Assembly: GCA_964351025.1 (NCBI GenBank)
Contig: CAYGLV010000017.1
Span: 1-38,238, forward strand
From: CAYGLV01 sp964351025
Lineage (GTDB): Bacteria; Actinomycetota; Thermoleophilia; Gaiellales; Gaiellaceae
Direction of reading: 5' to 3'
DNA length: 38,238 nt
Made by a program: the position numbers and the translations under genes. Under the pieces are notes generated by a model. That model made no database searches, was not told where the DNA came from, and saw only the letters and a program-made list of their open reading frames with translations. Every line of letters begins with the position of its first letter. Position 1 is the first letter of the stretch. Of the stretch, positions 32,142 to 38,238 are shown piece after piece.

Positions 32142-32198
32142 AGAATCCAGCGGGAGGTCGAAGGCAGACCTCTCTACACCATCGACAGGGAGCTCTAG

Positions 32199-33200
32199 GT
32201 GCGACCAAAGCGCGTTCTCGTCACCGGCGGCGCCGGGTTCATCTCGTCCAACTTCATCCGGCACATGCTGCGGGCGACGCCGTACGAGCTCGTCTCGCTC
32301 GACGCGCTCACGTACGCCGGCAACCTCGAGAACCTGGGCGACGTGATGAGCCACGAGCGGCTCTCGTTCGTCCACGGCGACATCCGTGACGTCGACCTGG
32401 TGCGGCAGGTCGTGGCCGAGGTGGACGTGATCGTCAACGCGGCCGCCGAGTCTCATGTCGAGAAGTCGATCGAGGAGGGCGCCTCCGAATTCGTGACCAC
32501 GAACGTCGAGGGGACACAGATCCTGCTCGACGCGATTCGTGAGACGCCCGTCGAGCGCTTCATCCTCATCTCCTCGAGCGAGGTGTACGGGACGGCCGAA
32601 CACGCGCCGATGGATGAGGAGCACCCGCTGAAGCCGCGCAGCCCGTACGCGGCGACCAAGGCGGGTGGCGACCGGCTCGCCTACAGCTACTTCGTCACGT
32701 ACGGGCTCCCGGTCGTCATCGTGCGCCCCTTCAACAACTACGGGCCGCGCCAGCATCCCGAGAAGGTCGTGCCGCACTTCATCACACAGGCACTGCGGGA
32801 CGAGCCGCTGCCGATCCACGGCGACGGGCACGCGAGCCGCGACTGGCTCTACGTCGACGACGACGCCGAGGCGATCGAGGCGATCATCGAGGCCGACATC
32901 GACGCGATCGCCGGCGAGGTGATCAACGTCGCGACCGGGGTGGACATCTCCGTGGCCGCGATCGCCGACCTCGTCCTCGACGCGGTCGGCAAGCCGCGTT
33001 CGCTGAAGACCTTCGTGGACGAGCGGCTGGGCCAGGTGGACCGGCACATCGGCTCGACCGAGAAGGCCGAGCGGCTCGTCGGCTGGCGCGCGCGCACGGG
33101 TTTCGAGCGCGGCCTCGAGCAGACAGTCGCCTGGTACCGCGAGAACGAGGTCTGGTGGCGGGAGATCCTGCGCCGCACAGAGCGCGTCTCCTCGTACTAG
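32199..33200 (+). CDS. NAD-dependent sugar 4,6-dehydratase/epimerase (extended SDR)
   Basis: 333 residues from GTG 32199, directly after the last copy of the GT2 stop. The Rossmann motif GGAGFISSNF is at 10-19. The catalytic pair is Tyr150 and Lys154 in PYAATKAGGD, and RPFNNYGPRQHPEKVVPHFI is typical of dTDP-glucose 4,6-dehydratase relatives. The usual RmlB motif TDEVYG reads SSSEVYG, so the dehydratase Asp is absent and a true RmlB is doubtful. GDP- or UDP-sugar dehydratases of the LegB kind use the SSSEVYG form. It ends overlapping the ATP-grasp gene by 46 nt. Confidence 0.88.
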   Translation: MRPKRVLVTGGAGFISSNFIRHMLRATPYELVSLDALTYAGNLENLGDVMSHERLSFVHGDIRDVDLVRQVVAEVDVIVNAAAESHVEKSIEEGASEFVTTNVEGTQILLDAIRETPVERFILISSSEVYGTAEHAPMDEEHPLKPRSPYAATKAGGDRLAYSYFVTYGLPVVIVRPFNNYGPRQHPEKVVPHFITQALRDEPLPIHGDGHASRDWLYVDDDAEAIEAIIEADIDAIAGEVINVATGVDISVAAIADLVLDAVGKPRSLKTFVDERLGQVDRHIGSTEKAERLVGWRARTGFERGLEQTVAWYRENEVWWREILRRTERVSSY

Positions 33201-34381
33201 GCGCCGGACCGGCGCAGCTGGGGCTGCTCGCCGCCGCCAGGGAGCGCGGCCTCTACGTGATTGCCGCCGACCGCGACCCGTCTGCGCTCGGGTTCCCGCT
33301 CGCCGACAAGCGCGCGCTCGTGTCGACAGAGGACGAGCAGGGGATCGAGCGGCTCGCCGACGCCGAAGGCGTGGAGGGGATCGTCGCCCCGGGCATCGAC
33401 TGGCCGGTCGGGATCGCGGCCCGCATCGCCGAGCGCCTCGGCCTACCGCACCCGATCGACGGTCAGACCGGCTCGCTCGTCACGTCCAAGCGTCGCCAGC
33501 GGGAGCGGCTCGCCGCCGCCGGCGTGCCCCAGCCACGCTCGCTCGTCTGCGCCGACCTCGAGGAAGGGCGCGCCGCCGCGGCCACGACCGGGTTTCCGTG
33601 CGTCGTCAAGCCCCCCGATCGTCAGGGACAGCAGGGCCTCTCGGTCGCCGCCGGGCCCGAGGAGCTCCCGGCGGCCGTGGAGGCTGCGCTCGCGGTCTCC
33701 CGCTCCGGCTCGTTCCTGATCGAGGAGCTCGTCGCGGGGCCGGAGGTGACGGTGAACGCGTTCTCGCTAGGCGGCCGCTTCGTGCCCCTGACCATCACCG
33801 ACCGGCTGCTCGCGCCGGATCCCGCTTTCGGCGTGGCGCTTGCGCATGCCTGGCCGAGCACGACCGCCACGCAAGCGGCGGCCGAGGTGGCGGGCCGTGC
33901 CGCGGAGAGCCTCGGCGTGACCGACGGGCCCACGTATACCCAGCTCCGTGTCGGGCCCGACGGACCGGTTGTTGTCGAGCTGGCTGCGCGTCTCGGCGGG
34001 GGCCACGACGCGGAGCTCTGCGAGGCTGCGCTGGGCGTGCCGCTGAATGCGCTGGCGCTTGCCGCCGCGCTCGGCGAGCCGGTCGAGCTGCCAAGCAACA
34101 CGGTGTTACTTGGCAGCGGAGGAGGAGCGTGCGTCGTCTTTCTCGTTCCCCCGGAGGGGACGCTGGTCGCGGTCGAGGGCGTCGAGGAGGCGCTTGCCCT
34201 CGAGGGCGTCCTCGACATCAAGCTCTACCGGCCACCCGGCTGGCGTTTTGGGCCGTTGCGGCGCGGCGGCGACCGAGCCGGGGCGGTCCTCGCGGTCGGC
34301 TCGAGCCGGGACGACGCCCTCGAACGGGCCCGCCGTGCGGCGGAGACCGTACGCTTCGTCGTCAGTGGCGACGAGACGTAA
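33155..34381 (+). CDS. ATP-grasp ligase (paralogue of 24376-25587)
   Basis: 408 residues from GTG 33155, the only reasonable in-frame start before LLVLGAGPAQLGLLAAARERG. The ATP-grasp core has FPCVVKPPDRQGQQGLS, FLIEELVAGPEVTVNAFS and the metal-site end VVVELAARLGGGHDAE. A C-terminal domain follows (LDIKLYRPPGWRFG). Domain order and wording match the protein at 24376 (GVPQPR, then EEGRAA or REGRAA, then TTGxPxVxKP). It probably forms an amide between an amino acid or other carboxylate and an amino sugar made by the adjacent aminotransferase; the substrate is unknown. Confidence 0.9.
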   Translation: MAGDPAPHRARLLVLGAGPAQLGLLAAARERGLYVIAADRDPSALGFPLADKRALVSTEDEQGIERLADAEGVEGIVAPGIDWPVGIAARIAERLGLPHPIDGQTGSLVTSKRRQRERLAAAGVPQPRSLVCADLEEGRAAAATTGFPCVVKPPDRQGQQGLSVAAGPEELPAAVEAALAVSRSGSFLIEELVAGPEVTVNAFSLGGRFVPLTITDRLLAPDPAFGVALAHAWPSTTATQAAAEVAGRAAESLGVTDGPTYTQLRVGPDGPVVVELAARLGGGHDAELCEAALGVPLNALALAAALGEPVELPSNTVLLGSGGGACVVFLVPPEGTLVAVEGVEEALALEGVLDIKLYRPPGWRFGPLRRGGDRAGAVLAVGSSRDDALERARRAAETVRFVVSGDET

Positions 34382-35489
34382 CAACCGGCTCGGCTTCCAG
34401 CCGCCCGCGATCGGCGAGGAGGAGATCGCCGCCGTCGCCGAGACTCTGCGCTCCGGCTGGCTGACCACAGGCCCGCGCTCGGCCGAGCTCGAGCGACGCA
34501 TGGCGGAATACCTCGAGGCCGACCACGTCCTTGCGGTCGCCTCTGGCACCGCGGCGATGCATCTCGCGGTCGTCGCGCTCGGGATCGGCCCCGGCGATGA
34601 GGTGATCACGAGCCCGATCACCTGGCCTGCGACTGCGAACGTGATCGTTCACTGCGGTGCGACGCCGGTCTTCTGCGACGTGCGCGACTCCGACCTCAAC
34701 CTCGACGCCGGGCTGGTCCCTGCCCTCGTCACGGAGCGGACGAAGGCGATCCTGCCCGTACACCTCGCGGGGCAGTCCTGCGACCTCGACCCGCTCCTCG
34801 AGCTGGGGCTGCCGGTGATCGAGGACGCGGCTCACGCCGCCGAGAGCCGCTACCGGGGCCGCAAGATCGGCTCCATCTCGGACGCGACGTGCTTCTCGCT
34901 CTACGCGACGAAGAACATCGCCGCCGGCGAGGGAGGGCTGATCGCTACGAATCGCGCCGACCTCGCCGAAGCGATCGCCAACCTCCGCCTGATGCGCCGC
35001 GGCGACGGCTCGCACTACGACATCGTCGTCCCCGGCTACAAGGCGAACCTGTCGGACGTGCTCGCGGCGATCGCGCTCGTCCAGCTCGACAAGCTGCCGG
35101 AGCACACCGCTCGCCGGAAGCGGCAGTTCGCGCTCTACGACGAGGCCGTCGTGGAGCTCGAGGGCATCACGCCGCTCGCGCGCGACCCGCGCGACACCCA
35201 CGCGCTCCACCTCTACGTCGTGCGTGTGGACAGCGGGCGGGCCGGTGCGACCCGCGACGACTACCAGCGCGCGCTCGGCGAGGAAGGAATCTCGACGAGC
35301 ATCCACTTCCTGCCGGTGCACACGCTCACCTGGTACCGCGAGCGCTTCCCGGAGCAGCCGCCGCTGCCTGTGGCCGAGCGGGCCGGCGCCGAGGTGCTCT
35401 CGCTCCCGCTCTCGCCCGCGCACTCGGACGACGACATCCGCGACGCGATCGAGGCGCTGCGGCGGGTGCACGCCCGCTTTGCCAGATGA
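34365..35489 (+). CDS. DegT/DnrJ/EryC1/StrS sugar aminotransferase
   Basis: 374 residues from GTG 34365 (VATRRNNRLGFQPPAIGEEE), overlapping the ATP-grasp gene by 17 nt. PLP-site motifs are VASGTAAMHLAVVALGIGPGDEV in parts, TSPITWPATANVIVHCGATPVFCDV in parts, IEDAAHAAESRY, and Lys183 in SLYATKNIAAGEGG. The C-terminal STSIHFLPVHTLTWYRERF fits UDP-4-amino-sugar transaminases of the PseC/ArnB kind. The open frame begins 106 codons further upstream only as an antiphase shadow of the ATP-grasp gene. Confidence 0.92.
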   Translation: MATRRNNRLGFQPPAIGEEEIAAVAETLRSGWLTTGPRSAELERRMAEYLEADHVLAVASGTAAMHLAVVALGIGPGDEVITSPITWPATANVIVHCGATPVFCDVRDSDLNLDAGLVPALVTERTKAILPVHLAGQSCDLDPLLELGLPVIEDAAHAAESRYRGRKIGSISDATCFSLYATKNIAAGEGGLIATNRADLAEAIANLRLMRRGDGSHYDIVVPGYKANLSDVLAAIALVQLDKLPEHTARRKRQFALYDEAVVELEGITPLARDPRDTHALHLYVVRVDSGRAGATRDDYQRALGEEGISTSIHFLPVHTLTWYRERFPEQPPLPVAERAGAEVLSLPLSPAHSDDDIRDAIEALRRVHARFAR

Positions 35490-35884
35490 GGCGCGCCTCC
35501 GTCCGCGTCGCGCTCACGCTCACCCTCACCGGGCTGGCGAGCGCGTACCTCGTCTGGAAGATCGACGTCTCGCAGACCGTGGACGAGCTCCGGGCCGCGC
35601 ACCTGGGCTGGCTCGCGCTTGCCCTAGCGATCATGGTTGTCACCGTCGCGCCCATGGCGTGGCGCTGGCAGCGGCTGCTCGCGGCGAAGGGGATGCACGA
35701 CCGGCTGCGCTGGCTCCTCCGTGCCTACTTCGTCGCCTACACGGCCGGGCAGGTCCTGCCGACCTCGATCGGCGGCGACGCCGTGCGGATTCTCGAGACG
35801 TCGAAGCGGCACCCGGGCAACATGTCCCCGATCACGGGCTCGGTGCTGCTCGAGCGGGCGCTCGGCGGGTCGGCGACGCTCTTG
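35486..35884 (+). CDS. Flippase-like membrane protein (LPG-synthase TM/YbhN family), truncated by gap
   Basis: ATG 35486 overlaps the aminotransferase stop (ATGA). The visible 133 residues show the family opening: a membrane segment, then TVDELRAAHLGWLALALAI, MAWRWQRLL, AYFVAYTAGQVLPTSIGGDAVRI and SVLLERALGG. The usual length is about 300-330 residues, so roughly 500-600 nt are missing in the gap. Members move or modify lipid-linked sugars or phospholipids. Confidence 0.88.
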
Positions 35885-35984
35885 NNNNNNNNNNNNNNNN
35901 NNNNNNNNNNNNNNNNNNNNNNNNNNNNNNNNNNNNNNNNNNNNNNNNNNNNNNNNNNNNNNNNNNNNNNNNNNNNNNNNNNNN
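35885..35984. other. Assembly gap of unknown true size (100 N)
   Basis: Exactly 100 N. The flanks belong to two different genes (flippase start, GT2 end), so the real distance must be well above 100 nt, on family lengths about 0.8-1 kb. Confidence 0.97.
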
Positions 35985-36596
35985 GCGCGGCTCGTGGCGT
36001 TCGCAGACGAGCACCCGCGGGCCGCGATCGTCGGGCCGCGTCTCTCGAATCCCGACGGCTCGCTCCAGCGCTCGGTCCGCGGCTTTCCCACGCCGTGGCG
36101 GCTGGCGACGGAGTACTTCTTCCTGCGCAAGCTCGCGCCGCGATCCCGATTCCTGAACGCGTTCTACGCGGGCGGCTTCGACCACGAAGAGGTGCGCGAG
36201 GCCGAGTTCGTCATGGGTGCGTGCCTGCTCGTCCGGCGCGAGGCGGTGGACGAGGTGGGCGGCCTCGACGAGGGCTACTTCCTCTTCAGCGAGGAGGTGG
36301 ACTGGTGCTTCCGCTTCCGGCAGGCCGGGTGGCAGGTGCTCTTCTATCCGGGCGCCGAGTGCGTGCACGTCGGCGGCGCGGCCCACGGCGGGCGGCTCCT
36401 CGTGGAGAACGTGCGCGGCCACCTACGCTTCCTCGCCAAGCACAGAGGAGCGCGCCAGGCGGAGCGGGCACGGCGCCTGTTGCGGGTCGCCCTGCGGCTG
36501 CGGGCGCTGCTCTTCCGGGGCGAGCGCGGGCGGCAGTACGGCGAGGCCGCGCGCTGGCTCGGCTCGGGCGACGTCGAGGCCTTGCTGCGCCGATGA
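35985..36596 (+). CDS. GT2 glycosyltransferase, C-terminal part (rhamnosyltransferase-like)
   Basis: About 203 residues open from the gap. AAIVGPRLSNPDGSLQRSVRGFPTPW, given here in two parts of one motif region, then GACLLVRREAVDEVGGLDEGYFLF, EEVDWCFRFRQAGWQVLFYPGAECVHVGG are the C-terminal hallmarks of WbbL-like GT2 enzymes. The catalytic ED/DxD half is lost in the gap. It ends ATGA-overlapped with the next gene. Confidence 0.88.
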   Translation, partial: ARLVAFADEHPRAAIVGPRLSNPDGSLQRSVRGFPTPWRLATEYFFLRKLAPRSRFLNAFYAGGFDHEEVREAEFVMGACLLVRREAVDEVGGLDEGYFLFSEEVDWCFRFRQAGWQVLFYPGAECVHVGGAAHGGRLLVENVRGHLRFLAKHRGARQAERARRLLRVALRLRALLFRGERGRQYGEAARWLGSGDVEALLRR

Positions 36597-38238
36597 AGCC
36601 GTTGACGCTCGTCGTGGCGCTCGTGGCAGTGCGCTGGCTGCTCCCGGAGACCGGGCCCGGGCTCCTGCTGCGGCTTGCCCTCGCGACGGCGCTCGTGCTC
36701 CTTCCAGGGTGGCTGATCGCGCGCGCGCTCGGGCAGCGCAGCGCTTCGGCAACGCTCGCCTGGGGGCTTGTCACGCTCTTCGGGGCGCTTGCCGTCATGT
36801 TCCTCAGCCACGGCTCGCTCGACCTCGCTGCAACGCTGCTCGTGGTCGTCGGGCTGGCCGTGTGGCCGGTCGCCCGGCACCGCCGGGTGGTGCCGCTCGG
36901 CCCGGCGTGGGGCCTCGTCGCCGCTGCGGGCGTGCTGCTCGGGCTGTTGCTCTGGAGCGTCGCAGGGGAGATCGGCGGCGACGGCCTCTTCCACCTCGCC
37001 CGCGTCCGGAAGCTCGGCGCGTTCGACGCTCTCTCGCTCGGCTCCGTCAACGAGTTCGCCGACGGCGGGCTCCACCCTGGCTACGCCTTCCCACTCTGGC
37101 ACGGCTTCCTGGCGCTCGTCGCCTCGGTCGCCGGTGTGGACCCAGCGGCCGTCGTCTTGCACGAGCCTTCGGTGCTCGCGCCGCTTGCGCTCCTTCTGGC
37201 CTACGAAGCAGGACGGGCGCTCTTCCGTGCTGCCGCACCGGCCGTCGCCGTCGTGCTGGCGCAGGTCGCGCTGACGGCCCTCGCGCCCGGGTACGGCGGC
37301 GCGTACACCGCTCTTGCTCTGCCGGCGACGGCGGCGCGGCAACTGCTCGTTCCCGCGGCACTGGCGCTGGCCTTCGGCGCGGTCGCTGAGCCCTCACGTG
37401 CACTTCTCGCCTCCGCCGGGGCGGCCGGGCTCGTGCTCGCGGTGGTGCATCCGACCTACGCGCCCTTCCTCTGGCTCCCCTTCGCCGGCTTTCTCCTTGT
37501 GCGTGCAGTCGTGGCGCGCCGGGAGGCGCCGCGGGTCGCGGCAGCCCTTGCTGCCCTCGCGGTGCCGGGGGCGCTCTTTCTCGCCTGGCTGACGCCGGTC
37601 GTGCGGGACACGGCCTCGCACGGCCCTTCCGGCGACGAGGTGCGGCGTGCGCTCGTGCACTACGCGGGCCAGCTCGACGTCCGCTCGGAGACGAGCTACG
37701 CGCTGGCACCCGAGGTGTTCGGCCGCAGCGGGGCGGTCGCGGTCGCGGCGCTGCTGCTCGTCCCGTTCGCCGCCTTCGCCTGGCGCCGGCGCTGGGCGGC
37801 CTACGTGCTCGGGGGCTCGCTTGCCGTGTTACTCGTCACACTCGTGCCGTGGCTCTTCACGCCGTTCTCCGACCTCGTCTCGATCTCGCAGTCCCGCCGG
37901 TTTGCCGGCTTCCTGCCGTTCGCATTCGCCTTCGCCGGTGGGCTGACGGTGCTCGCCGGGCGCCTGCGCGGACTCGTCCTGCCGCTGGCGCTCGCCGCGG
38001 GCGTCGTCTTCCAACTCGTCTGGCCGGGCGACTTCGGCTACAGGCTCGACGAGGGCGGCCCGGCGGTCGTGACCTGGATCGCGGCCGTCGGCGCGCTGGC
38101 CGGGCTGGCGCTCGCCGCGCTCGGGCGCCTGCGCACGGTGAGGGAGCAGGGGGCAGTGGCGGCCGTGGCAGCAGCTCTGCTCGTGCTGCCGGTCGCCGTG
38201 CACGGGTTCCGCGAGTGGAGCCCCTCGACGGCGCGTCC
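36593..38238 (+). CDS. Polytopic membrane protein, possible GT-C glycosyltransferase (partial)
   Basis: ATG 36593 overlaps the GT2 stop, and the frame is open without a stop to the window edge, 548 codons. About ten to twelve membrane segments are visible. The first external loop contains EIGGDGLFHLARVRKLGAF, reminiscent of the acidic loop of GT-C (ArnT/PMT-like) sugar transferases. Later loops have HPTYAPFLW and SISQSRRFAGFLPF. It is probably a lipid-linked-sugar transferase of the same cluster, but the family is not certain. Confidence 0.75.
   Translation, partial: MKPLTLVVALVAVRWLLPETGPGLLLRLALATALVLLPGWLIARALGQRSASATLAWGLVTLFGALAVMFLSHGSLDLAATLLVVVGLAVWPVARHRRVVPLGPAWGLVAAAGVLLGLLLWSVAGEIGGDGLFHLARVRKLGAFDALSLGSVNEFADGGLHPGYAFPLWHGFLALVASVAGVDPAAVVLHEPSVLAPLALLLAYEAGRALFRAAAPAVAVVLAQVALTALAPGYGGAYTALALPATAARQLLVPAALALAFGAVAEPSRALLASAGAAGLVLAVVHPTYAPFLWLPFAGFLLVRAVVARREAPRVAAALAALAVPGALFLAWLTPVVRDTASHGPSGDEVRRALVHYAGQLDVRSETSYALAPEVFGRSGAVAVAALLLVPFAAFAWRRRWAAYVLGGSLAVLLVTLVPWLFTPFSDLVSISQSRRFAGFLPFAFAFAGGLTVLAGRLRGLVLPLALAAGVVFQLVWPGDFGYRLDEGGPAVVTWIAAVGALAGLALAALGRLRTVREQGAVAAVAAALLVLPVAVHGFREWSPSTAR

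Larger units (their letters stand above)
31599..32196 (+). repeat. 194-bp tandem repeat containing the GT2 3' end, interrupted by a scaffold gap
   Basis: Two full 194-bp units (31599-31792 and 31793-31986) are followed by the first 55 bp of a third (31987-32041), the N gap, then the same 55 bp (32142-32196). Each unit is the last 55 bp of the GT2 coding sequence plus a 139-bp spacer. The sequence leaves the repeat after exactly 55 bp on the far side and reads straight into the GTG of the SDR gene. Copy number is unresolved. A short frame starting at the ATG in the hairpin loop (31775) re-encodes the GT2 tail. Confidence 0.85.

Noticed and set aside
32199..33200. Naming the SDR gene rmlB
   Set aside because: The TDE dehydratase motif reads SSE, and no rmlA, rmlC or rmlD lies nearby.
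1..38238. tRNA or rRNA genes
   Set aside because: I saw no T-loop or acceptor-stem pattern and no rRNA-like segment on either strand when reading by eye; a covariance-model search would be needed to be certain.

Overview
The window looks like a metagenome-assembled scaffold of a GC-rich actinobacterium. I would guess class Thermoleophilia, but that is inference. The grounds are strong GC bias at third codon positions, many GTG/TTG starts with ATGA/GTGA overlaps, TANNNT -10 boxes 6-9 nt upstream of start codons that lack a Shine-Dalgarno (leaderless transcripts), and a large BTAD/SARP-type ATPase regulator. Two runs of exactly 100 N (32042-32141 and 35885-35984) are scaffold gaps.

Left flank (1-2183): the end of an unknown gene, a frameshifted and truncated IS1380-type transposase remnant, an OsmC-family protein, and a DUF354 protein on the minus strand.

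Central sulfur region (2225-16526), the most interesting part. A LysR regulator is coupled to a maleylacetate-reductase-like dehydrogenase (2238-4150). A 1280-residue SARP/ATPase/TPR regulator follows (4273-8115). Then comes a tightly overlapping nine-gene operon (8308-16093): soluble fumarate-reductase-like flavoprotein, class I fumarase-like alpha and beta subunits, phosphosulfolactate synthase (ComA), APS reductase, APS kinase, sulfate adenylyltransferase CysD and CysN, and a TauE/SafE exporter. The operon has genes to make sulfite but no sulfite reductase. ComA joins sulfite to PEP to give phosphosulfolactate. Sulfolactate, sulfoacrylate and 3-sulfopropionate are the sulfonate analogues of malate, fumarate and succinate, which are the substrates of the other enzyme families present. 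I therefore propose an undescribed sulfate-to-C3-sulfonate pathway. A 15-bp dyad, ATAATCA-NNN-CTTAT, overlaps the lysR start codon and recurs just upstream of the operon promoter, which ties the regulator to the operon.

Right half (16597-38238): a surface-polysaccharide region. It holds a FlgD-Ig-like secreted protein, an O-antigen ligase-type protein, a PIG-L deacetylase and a PAP2 phosphatase. A minus-strand operon follows: ATP-grasp, polysaccharide deacetylase, ATP-grasp, glycosyltransferase, Wzx-type flippase. Next are an SDR/DegT/MMPL operon, a DUF402 protein, and a GT2 / SDR / ATP-grasp / DegT / flippase / GT2 / membrane protein series that runs off the window. Two sets of SDR + sugar aminotransferase + ATP-grasp look like paralogous modules for making and amidating amino sugars. 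A 194-bp tandem repeat that duplicates the 3' end of a GT2 gene sits against the first gap.
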